Shown piece after piece: positions 16,496 to 24,363 of a stretch of 31,421 nucleotides of DNA. Positions within the stretch are counted from its first letter, which is position 1. Each line of letters begins with the position of its first letter. The notes beneath the pieces are model-generated. The model worked only from the letters and a program-made list of their open reading frames with translations. It did not search any database and was not told the DNA's origin. Both the position numbers and the translations under genes were made by a program. Location: assembly GCA_045538895.1 (NCBI GenBank), contig JAZQEH010000066.1, forward strand, positions 1-31,421, given 5' to 3'. Source of the DNA: UMGS902 sp045538895. GTDB taxonomy: Bacteria; Bacillota; Clostridia; Oscillospirales; CAG-272.

Positions 16496-16588
16496 CTGTG
16501 TCAATGTGCATGTGTCACAGCATAAACTAGCATTTTTACAGTATTATACCACATTTCCGCAATAAATTGAATGTATTATTCTGACACA
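16496..16588 (-). promoter_or_regulatory. Promoter and TGTGTCA boxes upstream of the 372-residue gene
   Basis: An extended -10 (TGGTATAAT on the minus strand, TATAAT at 16548-16543) lies between two repeat regions. Downstream is a 25-bp interrupted palindrome (16496-16520) containing two direct TGTGTCA boxes between its CTGTG/CACAG ends. Upstream, near the -35 position, is an inverted copy, TGACACA (16582-16588). Boxes on both sides of a promoter suggest binding by one regulator, perhaps the gene's own product. Confidence 0.5.
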
Positions 16589-16605
16589 CGCACACTAGCA
16601 CAATA

Positions 16606-16698
16606 TCACTTTCCTTTTAACACAAAATAAATGCTAACCGCCAAAGCAGCTCCTTGCGTGAAGGCTTCGATTAACGCAAGGGCTGCTGCGGAAATCAT
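16606..16698 (-). CDS. Tiny hydrophobic peptide, 30 residues, coupled to the gene before it
   Basis: The ATG at 16698 overlaps the stop of the preceding 32-residue gene (ATGA). The frame reads MISAAALALIEAF, continues TQGAALAVS and ends IYFVLKGK before TGA at 16606. The whole peptide can form one transmembrane helix with a basic tail. The DNA also forms a long stem-loop here (16646-16687, GCAGC-CCTTGCGT against ACGCAAGG-GCTGC), which might be a terminator or translation control. Coupled membrane micro-ORFs of this kind are easily missed; support is the overlap, frame and composition. Confidence 0.5.
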   Translation of the reverse strand: MISAAALALIEAFTQGAALAVSIYFVLKGK

Positions 16699-16793
16699 TT
16701 TAATGCAAGTCGATTACTGCGCACGGCTTCGGCAATGCATACAAATGCAAGTGTAGCCACAAAGCCTACAGTGAAAAATACAAGCTCATTCAT
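16695..16793 (-). CDS. Small single-pass membrane protein, 32 residues (DUF3789-like)
   Basis: ATG 16793 overlaps the stop of the resolvase gene (ATGA) and is preceded by AGGAGG. The protein MNELVFFTVGFVATLAF then VCIAEAVRSNRLALK has one transmembrane helix and a short basic cytoplasmic tail. Size and layout recall DUF3789 proteins of Firmicute mobile elements. The function is unknown. It is the middle gene of a three-gene coupled set with the resolvase and the 30-residue peptide. Confidence 0.65.
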   Translation of the reverse strand: MNELVFFTVGFVATLAFVCIAEAVRSNRLALK

Positions 16794-17344
16794 GTTCTTC
16801 CCTCCTTTACTTTGCGATAAAATGTACTTGGCTTCATATCCAGCCGTTTCATGGCTTCTACAGCGGTAATCTTGCCGCTTTGCCACAGGCTGACCACTTG
16901 CGCAAACGCCGGATGTTCTATAGGCTTTCGCCCTTTATAGACACCGTTTTGCTTGGCTATGGCGATACCTTCTTTTTGCCGTTGCAATATGTATTCACGT
17001 TCAAGTTCTGCCACGGCTCCGAACACGGTAAGCATAAACTTACCGCTCGGTGTGGTCGTGTCAATGCATTCTTTCTTTGACACAAACTCGACACCTTTTG
17101 CTGTAAGTTGTTCAACAAGTTCGAGCAGATCGCGCGTATTGCGGGCAAAGCGGCTAATGGATTCTACAATCACCGTATCTCCGGTGCGGACAAAATCCAT
17201 CATTTGTTTTAGTTCAGGACGGTTAGTGGATTTACCGCTCATGCGGTCTATGTATACATGCTCTACTCCAAGTTCATGCATAAGTACTTCTTGCCGAGCA
17301 GTGTTCTGGTCAACTGTGCTGATTCGAATGTACCCTATTTTCAT
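16790..17344 (-). CDS. Small serine resolvase/invertase (184 aa)
   Basis: A complete resolvase domain starts MKIGYIRISTVDQN, with nucleophile Ser9. It contains DRMSGKSTNRPELKQMM, ESISRFARNTRDLLEL and AVAELEREYI, followed by GRKPIEHP and a C-terminal helix-turn-helix (AVEAMKRLDMKPSTFYRKV). It belongs to the Tn3/Hin type (about 180 residues), clearly different from the large integrase in this island. ATG 17344 follows AAAGGCGGT; an extended frame to 17395 is unsupported. Likely roles are resolution of element multimers or inversion. Presence of two serine recombinases may mean that the island is composite. Confidence 0.92.
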   Translation of the reverse strand: MKIGYIRISTVDQNTARQEVLMHELGVEHVYIDRMSGKSTNRPELKQMMDFVRTGDTVIVESISRFARNTRDLLELVEQLTAKGVEFVSKKECIDTTTPSGKFMLTVFGAVAELEREYILQRQKEGIAIAKQNGVYKGRKPIEHPAFAQVVSLWQSGKITAVEAMKRLDMKPSTFYRKVKEGRT

Positions 17345-17461
17345 TTTTACACCGCCTTTCCTAATAGGGTTACCACGACAAATGACATATGCCAAAATGG
17401 TGAAACCAAAGTATGTGGGACACGCTCACAGCATCCCACACGGGTGTACCCTAACGGCATA
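17345..17461 (-). other. Gap between the amidotransferase and resolvase genes with a stem-loop
   Basis: TGTGGGA (17414-17420) and TCCCACA (17434-17440) form a stem just after the amidotransferase gene, without a strong U-tract. No clear resolvase promoter is visible. A resolvase binding (res) site would be expected near here, but I cannot define one. Confidence 0.35.
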
Positions 17462-18364
17462 TTACATACCTCCGCAGTACATAAGATCTTCAACTTCCTC
17501 GGTTGTAAATCCATCCGCAAGCATACTGTCAATAACAGTTCCGTCGTAACCATAATATTTTGCTACCGCCTTTAGCTCCTGCACATATGAGCTACTCGGT
17601 CTACGCCATGTAAACGGGCTGATATACGAATAGCTGAATATTCTGTCTGCATTAAACTCACCTCTGTCTATACTACCGTTTTTATTTATGCAAATAATGT
17701 CTCCGGACTCCATAAAAATTCTTTTAGTTTTACTTCGAGACATATGCATTTTCTCAATTGCGGTTTTAAGAATTTCCTCCGTTGATGCATACATGTACAG
17801 TCCGTATTTCGGAAAGTGATATATACAAATAGGATTGTCTCCTTTGACTATATACAACTTATCGTCATCGCTTAATGCTGTAAAAACAAAAGAGCCTTCC
17901 ACCTTTTCAGCCATATATCTGAGGCTGTCAAGGGAGAGGGCCTTTTTCTGCTCTATAAGTTGCACCGCAACGTAGCTGTCGGTCTCAATCTGCGTTTTGG
18001 GGAATCCTTCGGTCCTCTGCAGAATACGGTCATTATACAGTACACCGTTATGGGCAAGTGCAAACGTCTGATTTTCCGTAACGCCAGGAAACGGATGATT
18101 ATTATAGTTCTTCTTCTCACTACCTTGCGTTGTCATTCTTGTATGTCCCATAATAACACGAGTGTCATCGGGTATGAAGAAACGGAGTTCATGCGCAGCC
18201 TGTGGGCGCTTGAATATATGAAGTCTGTCGCCGGAGTTATATGCTATACCCGTTGCGTCAGTTCCTCGCACCTCACACTCGGTTGCAAGTATTGACAACA
18301 TCCTCGCCTTTTGTCTGCCACTTATATTCATTCCATAATCTATAATTCCGAAAAGGCAACACAT
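17462..18364 (-). CDS. Class II glutamine amidotransferase (300 aa)
   Basis: The protein begins MCCLFGI; removal of Met exposes the catalytic Cys2 of N-terminal nucleophile amidotransferases. Other family motifs follow in order: RGTDATGIAY, GHTRMTTQGS, NNHPF, AHNGVLYN and TQIETDSYV. The C-terminal 100 residues carry no synthetase domain, so the enzyme should release ammonia from glutamine for a partner. That partner is almost certainly the amidoligase directly upstream, whose TAA shares a base with this ATG (TAATG). This pairing is described for amidoligase systems of bacterial mobile elements. The location is cytoplasmic. Confidence 0.92.
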   Translation of the reverse strand: MCCLFGIIDYGMNISGRQKARMLSILATECEVRGTDATGIAYNSGDRLHIFKRPQAAHELRFFIPDDTRVIMGHTRMTTQGSEKKNYNNHPFPGVTENQTFALAHNGVLYNDRILQRTEGFPKTQIETDSYVAVQLIEQKKALSLDSLRYMAEKVEGSFVFTALSDDDKLYIVKGDNPICIYHFPKYGLYMYASTEEILKTAIEKMHMSRSKTKRIFMESGDIICINKNGSIDRGEFNADRIFSYSYISPFTWRRPSSSYVQELKAVAKYYGYDGTVIDSMLADGFTTEEVEDLMYCGGM

Positions 18365-19476
18365 TATATTTCCTCCTCCGATACTATAGGTTCGTTTACA
18401 TACAAGCGACGTTCCTTTAAATACTGCACAAGTTCAGGTGAGGTACATCCCGAAACAAACGAAGTCCATGACATAGCCTTTAACTCTGCATCGGACATGT
18501 TTTTAGCCACATCGCAAACTCTGTCAACAAGCTGCAATGTGGCTAAAAGGGTATTAAGTTTTAAAGTACCACGGAAGATGCGGAATTCCACAGTCGAATA
18601 GTTCTGTAGGTTCACGCATACGTACCTGCCACTTGGTGCACCTTTTTTCGCATTTTCAAGAATGTCCATAGGTTTGTCTTTGTAACCGTAGCGTGCCGCC
18701 CAGCGTTCAAGCTGTCTAGGAGTGCGACGGCTAAATTTGAGCAGTTCTTCCCAATGCTTTTCAAAGAAATACAGAATCCTCGCAATGCAAGAATCCTGTT
18801 CCGCCTCTGTCATGCTAAATGCATTTCTATTGACATGTATATGTAAACCGCATGTGCTTGCCTGATGCGAAAGGTAACCCATACGCTTTAGTTCATCAAG
18901 CACGGAGTCCCATGGCATTTTATTCATATGATAATCCAGCGTCATCGGATGTGTTACTATTTCAAAGCCGTCATCGAGCGAACCGTCATGCTTACAATAG
19001 ACACGCTCGCCACCGCAGTTTGCAATATCCAGTATAGTATCAGCACTGCTATTGCATTCGCCGGCTTCATCTACTTCAAGCTCTACACCGAAGTATCTGC
19101 TGCCTTCACCGCAAAACAACGGCTCGGGTTTGTAAAAGTAATCGTGTATCGACACTTCCCTTTCTCGCCGTCTGCTCGAATAGCATGAGTGACAGTATGC
19201 AATATCATCACAATCGCTGTCATAATACGCATCATCCGAGTGAATGAGGCGACCGCATCTCTCACAGGTCATATAATGCTCGTCGCAACAAGTACGACAC
19301 AAAATTATATTTGAGTCCCCGGCATCGTCAGTGTTCCATATACGTGTTCCGCAGTGGTCACATATTGCAGTTTCGTTCTGCAAACAGTTTTCGCAAAGGA
19401 GTTCGCCGTTAAACTCTGTCAACTGTTCGGGTGGGTATTCAGCATTGCACATGCTACAATTTTGTTTTTCGCTCAT
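18364..19476 (-). CDS. Amidoligase family protein with N-terminal zinc-binding region (370 aa)
   Basis: Residues about 5-105 contain repeated C-x2-C pairs (CSMC, CENC, CDHC, CRTC, CERC, CHSC), giving several LIM/treble-clef-like zinc sites. Residues about 125-345 are the amidoligase (COOH-NH2 ligase, glutamine-synthetase-like) domain, with YFGVELEVDEAG, KHDGSLDDGFEIVTHPM, CGLHIHVNRNAF and STVEFRIFRGTL. These contain the conserved acidic, Arg and His residues that bind metal and ATP. It is expected to make amide bonds on a small molecule or protein using ammonia from the downstream amidotransferase; the zinc region may select the target. ATG 19476 has GGAGG upstream; the longer frame to 19611 runs through a terminator and is rejected. 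The substrate is unknown. Confidence 0.9.
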   Translation of the reverse strand: MSEKQNCSMCNAEYPPEQLTEFNGELLCENCLQNETAICDHCGTRIWNTDDAGDSNIILCRTCCDEHYMTCERCGRLIHSDDAYYDSDCDDIAYCHSCYSSRRREREVSIHDYFYKPEPLFCGEGSRYFGVELEVDEAGECNSSADTILDIANCGGERVYCKHDGSLDDGFEIVTHPMTLDYHMNKMPWDSVLDELKRMGYLSHQASTCGLHIHVNRNAFSMTEAEQDSCIARILYFFEKHWEELLKFSRRTPRQLERWAARYGYKDKPMDILENAKKGAPSGRYVCVNLQNYSTVEFRIFRGTLKLNTLLATLQLVDRVCDVAKNMSDAELKAMSWTSFVSGCTSPELVQYLKERRLYVNEPIVSEEEI

Positions 19477-19489
19477 AATATTATCCTCC

Positions 19490-19522
19490 AAAAAGAAAAT
19501 CCCCGAAGCTTTCACTTCGGGG
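19490..19522 (-). terminator. Terminator/attenuator between the HTH gene and the amidoligase gene
   Basis: CCCCGAAG and CTTCGGGG form the stem (19501-19522), followed on the minus strand by ATTTTCTTTTT. It ends only about 14 nt before the amidoligase start and lies over its approach. It ends the HTH transcript and could limit read-through into the amidoligase operon. Confidence 0.75.
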
Positions 19523-19552
19523 TTCATAGAGATAATATATAGTTGAAAATCA

Positions 19553-19786
19553 CTATTCTTCAAATAATAGAAACTTATGAGCTGGAACATCAAGTGCTTT
19601 GGCGATATCAAAAAGCGTATCTAATGAAATCGCTTTGCTGATATTCGGCGCTTCGACATGACCGATAAACGCAGGGGTTCTATCAATCTTCTCCGCAAGT
19701 TGCTCCTGTGTTAACCCTCTCAACTTTCGATAATAAGCAATTCTAAGCCCCAACTGCAAATACTCAGTTTCATAAATCGGTTTCAT
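19553..19786 (-). CDS. XRE family helix-turn-helix regulator (77 aa)
   Basis: This is a single Cro/C1-type domain: LGLRIAYYRKLRGLTQEQLA, then EKIDRTPAFIGHVEAPNISK and ISLDTLFDIAKALDVPAHKF. It is full length with no effector domain. ATG 19786 follows GAGGTGATG. It is divergent from the lipoprotein gene and upstream of the amidoligase pair, so it may control either. The lipoprotein promoter carries a palindrome at its -10 box. Confidence 0.88.
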   Translation of the reverse strand: MKPIYETEYLQLGLRIAYYRKLRGLTQEQLAEKIDRTPAFIGHVEAPNISKAISLDTLFDIAKALDVPAHKFLLFEE

Positions 19787-19842
19787 GTCATCACCTCACA
19801 CAAATAATGCTCTGAAGAAATTTTACCAAAATTCTTTCTCTG

Positions 19843-19884
19843 TTGACATGAGTTTCAAAATATGTTATTATATCTAATAGATAT
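19843..19884 (+). promoter_or_regulatory. Strong promoter and palindrome upstream of the lipoprotein gene
   Basis: TTGACA (19843-19848), 17 bp, TATTAT (19866-19871). The palindrome ATATCT-AAT-AGATAT (19870-19884) overlaps the -10 box and start point, a good place for repressor binding. The adjacent XRE protein is the obvious candidate, by inference. Confidence 0.7.
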
Positions 19885-19910
19885 ATTTTATGCATTAAAA
19901 GGAGAGAAAC

Positions 19911-21377
19911 ATGAAACAAATATATTTACTATTCGTTTGTTCCGTAATCATTTCGTGTCTTTTGGCATGCAGTAATGATGCGAAAACAAACATTACCATT
20001 GCTGATACAACCGAGTCCACAGTACAAAAAGTAGATTCTTCTATTGAAATTGTTGGGAAATATACATTCGGTGATGGGTATAAAGTAGAGATTGAAAACG
20101 CCACAGATGGTTCAGAGAAGAAATATTCCTTTTTTATTACGTTCGATTTAATATCTAACGATTATTTATACGGAGACATAAATATAAACGAAACCTATAA
20201 ATTTGATGGATATACTGCAAATGATGCAGGCGAACTAAAATTCACCATAGAAAATAGCAAATTGTTTCTAACGTTTTCATCAGAAAAACATAGTTACTTT
20301 AAAGAAGAACTTATACCTCGTTCTATAAACAACTATACAGGAAGCTTGAACAAATTCTATGGCCACTATTATTCTCCAACAGGAATGTATGGAATTGAAT
20401 TATCAGAAGGAAAAGATGAAGATACTTTATTTTTATCCTTGCTCTATTCTACTGGCAAAACAGACAGTGGATACGTTACTCCCGGAAAAGAAACAGAACT
20501 TGATAATTATAGTTATGTAACACTAGAGCTATTAGAAAATGAAACCGTACACATGACATTGTTTTCTGCAATAAGTGCTGATGGTAATTTTGACGAAGAA
20601 TTATATAAAGGTAATCTTTTGGATGCTCAAGGAATATCTTCAGCTTCCGCATTTAATTATTTAAATAATGAACAAACGTTCAAAGCTCTTTGTAAAATCG
20701 AAAAGGATTGCATAAATATGAATATTGCCAAGATGATAAGCAATCCACTTTCATACTATGACAATAAAGTATATAGATTTCCAGGAAAAGTAGATTGGGT
20801 TGGAGATGGAGTTTTTCTACTCGAGGTTGCCGATTCTTCAATCCTTACAAACAATATTATTGTTTGTTATTCCGATATTCCGGTTTCAAAAGGTGAGCTT
20901 GTATGCGTTTATGGAAATTGTATTGGTGCTGATACATACACATGTACTTATACCAAATACGGCAAATCTGAAGTTATTGAATATACCACACTTGGAACCC
21001 AAATAGACTACATATTTCGGGATGGCGCAATAACATTGCCAACTGTTATTGAAAGTTACATGGAAGATGTTTTTTATGGTGAATACCATCTAAAAAAAGG
21101 AGAATCGGCACCATTAAGAATGGAAAATATAATCACAATAAACGAAAATTCGATAAATGGTCGCGCCTATTCTATTAAAGAAATACTTTTGGATTGGGCA
21201 TATGGCAGCTTGGGAGTTGAATTGGATGGAACTTGGGGACTTATTATTACAATAGAGACTACAGATATATATGGGGATCCAATAAGCTTCACGTGTCATG
21301 TGGATCTTGACAAAGTAGGTTTTACATATGCACGTCTTGGTACAGAATGGGTATTTTTCGAACGTTCTTCTTATTAA
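19911..21377 (+). CDS. Secreted lipoprotein of unknown function (488 aa)
   Basis: The N-terminus MKQIYLLFVCSVIISCLLAC is a lipoprotein signal with lipobox LLAC (Cys20). The mature protein is Asp/Glu/Tyr-rich and predicted mostly beta. It has several similar strand-rich blocks (GKYTFGDGYKVEIENAT, GHYYSPTGMYGIELSEG, YGEYHLKKGESAPLRM), which look like repeated lipocalin- or jelly-roll-like modules. An internal segment, NPLSYYDNKVYRFPGKVDWV, could be an OB-like domain. No catalytic motif is visible. Codon use is A/T-rich like the rest of the island. It is monocistronic, with a good promoter and a terminator (stem CCAC...GTGG, 21387-21414). Confidence 0.75.
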   Translation: MKQIYLLFVCSVIISCLLACSNDAKTNITIADTTESTVQKVDSSIEIVGKYTFGDGYKVEIENATDGSEKKYSFFITFDLISNDYLYGDININETYKFDGYTANDAGELKFTIENSKLFLTFSSEKHSYFKEELIPRSINNYTGSLNKFYGHYYSPTGMYGIELSEGKDEDTLFLSLLYSTGKTDSGYVTPGKETELDNYSYVTLELLENETVHMTLFSAISADGNFDEELYKGNLLDAQGISSASAFNYLNNEQTFKALCKIEKDCINMNIAKMISNPLSYYDNKVYRFPGKVDWVGDGVFLLEVADSSILTNNIIVCYSDIPVSKGELVCVYGNCIGADTYTCTYTKYGKSEVIEYTTLGTQIDYIFRDGAITLPTVIESYMEDVFYGEYHLKKGESAPLRMENIITINENSINGRAYSIKEILLDWAYGSLGVELDGTWGLIITIETTDIYGDPISFTCHVDLDKVGFTYARLGTEWVFFERSSY

Positions 21378-21385
21378 CTATGCTA

Positions 21386-21418
21386 ACCACTGAATACAAT
21401 ATTGTATTCGGTGGTTTT
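21386..21418 (+). terminator. Terminator of the lipoprotein gene
   Basis: CCACTGAATACAAT pairs with ATTGTATTCGGTGG, then TTTTATT. Confidence 0.85.
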
Positions 21419-21863
21419 ATTATGAAGATATATACTGCAAACAATGTATTTTAAAATATCAACGTGTAATAATCTTGCTGATGCTATATCAAACACAAAT
21501 TAAGTGAGCAGACGCATAATAGCGTATTGGCACCTTGAATAAATTCTTCTTTATAAATTAACATTTGTTATGTCTGATAATGTTTCAGTTTTTATAGATG
21601 AATTTGATCTCGGAGACAAAACAATAAAGTCTCTAAAAAATAGAGTTGTTTCCGCTTAATTGTTTGGTTAATATGAATGATGGTTCTATAGAACTCATAA
21701 ATAAAATGTGACCGACGATGTGTTGAACTCTTTTCAAACGCAGGAAAGCCTCTCAATGAGATTATCATCGAGAGGCTTTTTACGTATGCACGATGCGATA
21801 ATTCACAGAGAATGTGAATTAGTATGAACCCTGATACTCTCATAGCACAAAGATTACCGCATA
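21419..21863. other. Non-coding stretch with a possible gene remnant
   Basis: No intact gene is supported. A 29-codon open stretch at 21570-21659 (plus strand; begins MSDNVSVFIDEFDLGD, ends KNRVVSA) reads like the tail of a real protein but has no ribosome binding site, so it may be debris. A strong terminator hairpin (AAAGCCTCTC...GAGAGGCTTTTT) lies at 21745-21781 without a gene before it, which supports loss of a gene here. Confidence 0.45.
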
Positions 21864-21891
21864 TTGAAAAAAGGAAAAAATATGATATAAT
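21864..21891 (+). promoter_or_regulatory. Predicted promoter of the HEPN/Toprim-HEPN operon
   Basis: TTGAAA (21864-21869), 16 bp, TATAAT (21886-21891) with extended -10 TG. The leader of about 65 nt contains a small hairpin (GCACGC-ATA-GCGTGTGC, 21929-21945) just before the GGAGG site, which might affect translation. Confidence 0.7.
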
Positions 21892-21961
21892 TTGTATAAA
21901 CAGCCGTGCCTGTGCTTTTAACGAAAATGCACGCATAGCGTGTGCTTACGGAGGTCTTCTT

Positions 21962-23287
21962 ATGAGCGAATATGCCGATATTGTTATCAAGAAACTGTCA
22001 TTGATATCTTTCCGAAACTATTTGGATTCCGATGTTGTAAACTTGTTTTTTTCAAAGAAGGATTTAGTTGTCACACCAAATTATAAGATAGATTCAGAGG
22101 ACGGTGAGTCTGATAACTATACCCAATATGTATATAAAACCACGGTAAAAAAGGCAAAAGAAAGACTTGACGCTCGCGGTTTTAGTATTTCGAATTTGGA
22201 TAAGATCTTTAATACCACTCTACTTCAAGCGATTGATTATTCCGAATTCTTATATCATTTGGGTGTGGATTTTGAGGAACGTGAAGAAATAGCTTTGGAA
22301 CGATGCAAAAAGAAAGTATCTTTTAGGAAATGGAAAAATGCCATGCATAAGATTATTTCCTACGAGTTGGAAAATGGCAATCTAAGCTGGCATAACTCAA
22401 TTCCGGAATTAGACATATGCACAGAATGCGAAAAGATAATATACTATTCTCTGAACGGCACCGATGCAGAATCGTTTTATGGTATATTTACAGAGTTTAT
22501 CCATGTGGCTTATATTTTTAGACTTATTTTGGAAAGTTGTGACGATAGTGATGATATAGTTTTAGACTTTTCATATTTGCAATTTTGGGATGACGATTGT
22601 ATACCTAAAGCATTATCGGCAACAGATGATGTGGAAAAGACCATTGTTCTTGTGGAGGGAACAAGTGATAAAGATATACTTGAATTTTCGATAAAACAAA
22701 TATATCCACACCTCTCTGATTTGTTTTACTTTATGGATTTTAATGATGCAAATGGTGGAAAGAGAGATGGTGGAACATCTTTTGTAATTAAAAATTTAAA
22801 GACCTTTTATTTTTCGAAGTTAAAGTCGAAGTTTATTGCAATATTTGATAATGATGCAGAAGGATATTCGAGCAAATGTGCTCTCTTGAACGAAATAAAG
22901 AATTGGCCCGATAATTTTAGAATACTACTTTATCCCGACATTAAAATGTTTCATAAGTATCCGACATTAGCCCCCAACGGCACCCTGATGTTAGATGATA
23001 TTAGCAGAAAAGCTTGTTCAATCGAACTATATTTGCCGGATAATCTTATCAAAGATAACGGATCTTATTTTCCGATTGAATGGGAGACGCGAAAAAAGAT
23101 AAAAAACGAAAACGGATATGAAGAATCATTATATCAAGGAACAATATCACAAAAGGATGATATAAAGGAACGGTTTCACCAATTACGCAAGGAAATTGAA
23201 AATGGAAAAAAAACTTTCCTACATGAAGAGTGGGCGAGAATGAAACAATTGTTAGATACAATTGTTTTTGCATTTGTAAAAGAATAA
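21962..23287 (+). CDS. HEPN/Toprim-associated domain protein, predicted nuclease (441 aa)
   Basis: The N-terminal part (residues 1-80) begins MSEYADIVIKKLSLISFRNY and contains YVYKTTVKKAKERLDARGF, matching the HEPN/Toprim-associated N-terminal domain. The C-terminal half is a Toprim domain. VLVEGTSDKD carries the metal-binding Glu232, and FDNDAEG carries Asp296 and Asp298, as in OLD-family nucleases. It is expected to be a cytoplasmic nuclease acting on DNA or RNA, probably in phage defence. ATG 21962 has GGAGG at ideal distance; an upstream frame to 21824 begins before the promoter's start site and is rejected. It is followed after 12 nt by a HEPN-motif gene in the same operon. Confidence 0.8.
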   Translation: MSEYADIVIKKLSLISFRNYLDSDVVNLFFSKKDLVVTPNYKIDSEDGESDNYTQYVYKTTVKKAKERLDARGFSISNLDKIFNTTLLQAIDYSEFLYHLGVDFEEREEIALERCKKKVSFRKWKNAMHKIISYELENGNLSWHNSIPELDICTECEKIIYYSLNGTDAESFYGIFTEFIHVAYIFRLILESCDDSDDIVLDFSYLQFWDDDCIPKALSATDDVEKTIVLVEGTSDKDILEFSIKQIYPHLSDLFYFMDFNDANGGKRDGGTSFVIKNLKTFYFSKLKSKFIAIFDNDAEGYSSKCALLNEIKNWPDNFRILLYPDIKMFHKYPTLAPNGTLMLDDISRKACSIELYLPDNLIKDNGSYFPIEWETRKKIKNENGYEESLYQGTISQKDDIKERFHQLRKEIENGKKTFLHEEWARMKQLLDTIVFAFVKE

Positions 23288-23299
23288 AGGAGATCAAAG

Positions 23300-24208
23300 G
23301 TGTCAAATTTGCGATTTTGGCGTAGTTCTTTAATTTTTGATGATGTTACAATAACTATATACTACCTTGCTGAGAATAATACTTATTTGTTTTCGGCTTC
23401 AAATATATTTGAGTTGATTTCTAAGTTGAACGAAAGCCTTGATGGAAAAAACACTATTTCAATGCCAATTCCTAAACGCCAAATCCGCATTTTTCGAAAT
23501 GACGTATGGGAAACAGTTAATATTTTAAATAAAGACGATATATTTGAGGTGACGAGTTTAAACTCTTCTAAAGCAGTTATACGCTTTGAGGAATGGATAA
23601 AAAACCTATGCAGCAATGTCCCTGAAGAGTGTATTTTATCAAAAGACAGCAGGGAGTATGAATTTATGAATTTGGCAACCAATAAATTTATGGATCTGTA
23701 TGAGGAAATAAACAGTTGCTTTTTCATGGATTTGAGTCCTGAAGTAAGATTACATAAAATCAAGGACTTTTTCTGTGTATATACGGAAATGTTATCATAC
23801 CCTCCAATAAAAGAACACATTGAGTTTGTTGAAAAGACAAGACCACCAATGGAATCGGTTGTTGTTAGTGAGGTTGTCAAATTTATTAGAAACATATTGG
23901 CACACTTCCCGTTCTTTACAACATGGGATGAAATATATATTTCAAAGCAACTTATTAATTGGGCAAGTGAGGGGCGCACAATCGACAAATTTCTAAAAAA
24001 ATATCAAGGACATGAAGACATTCAGTATAGATTTAAAGTAAGATTATCAGGAGAATGGAGATATCCAACGATAAGATTTCCACCAATATACAATGATGAT
24101 AAAATTTTTTTGAAAGACATAATAAATGAAAGAGATGGTATTTTACTTTGCGCGGTATTAATGTATAAGGTAGTTTCATCTCAAATCATAGACCAATCTG
24201 AATCATAA
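23300..24208 (+). CDS. HEPN-motif protein, predicted RNase partner (302 aa)
   Basis: A canonical HEPN catalytic motif R-N-x3-H is visible as RNILAH (Arg197, Asn198, His202) in a helical context (VVVSEVVKFIRNILAHFPFF). HEPN proteins of this kind are metal-independent RNases. The first 100 residues (VTITIYYLAENNTYLFSASN, then VWETVNILNKDDIFEVTSLN and RFEEWI) follow the pattern of a BRO-N/antirepressor domain, in which a residue run ends in A-x-x-F-x-x-W-h. That part is a weaker guess. The start is a GTG at 23300 preceded by AAAGGAG. It lies 12 nt after the HEPN/Toprim gene, so the two probably act as a pair. A stem-loop at 24221-24256 follows. Confidence 0.7.
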   Translation: MSNLRFWRSSLIFDDVTITIYYLAENNTYLFSASNIFELISKLNESLDGKNTISMPIPKRQIRIFRNDVWETVNILNKDDIFEVTSLNSSKAVIRFEEWIKNLCSNVPEECILSKDSREYEFMNLATNKFMDLYEEINSCFFMDLSPEVRLHKIKDFFCVYTEMLSYPPIKEHIEFVEKTRPPMESVVVSEVVKFIRNILAHFPFFTTWDEIYISKQLINWASEGRTIDKFLKKYQGHEDIQYRFKVRLSGEWRYPTIRFPPIYNDDKIFLKDIINERDGILLCAVLMYKVVSSQIIDQSES

Positions 24209-24220
24209 TAAATGATCGAG

Positions 24221-24256
24221 CATAGAAAACCACGCAATCTAGCGTGGCTTTCTATG
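24221..24256 (+). terminator. Stem-loop after the HEPN operon
   Basis: CATAGAAA-CCACGC pairs with GCGTGG-TTTCTATG. It lacks a clean U-tract but closes the operon. Confidence 0.6.
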
Positions 24257-24363
24257 TTGAGATTGTTTAATTGCCATATATATCTAGCCCTAAATGGGTA
24301 AAAAGTACTTTATGGTTGCTGTAATACTTTGAAATTATATGATTGAAAAAATTATCAACTATA

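Noticed and set aside
16646..16687. Long stem-loop read as a plain terminator after the resolvase operon.
   Set aside because: It lacks a U-tract on the minus strand and lies inside an ATGA-coupled open frame, so I favour a coding function; a mixed role is possible.
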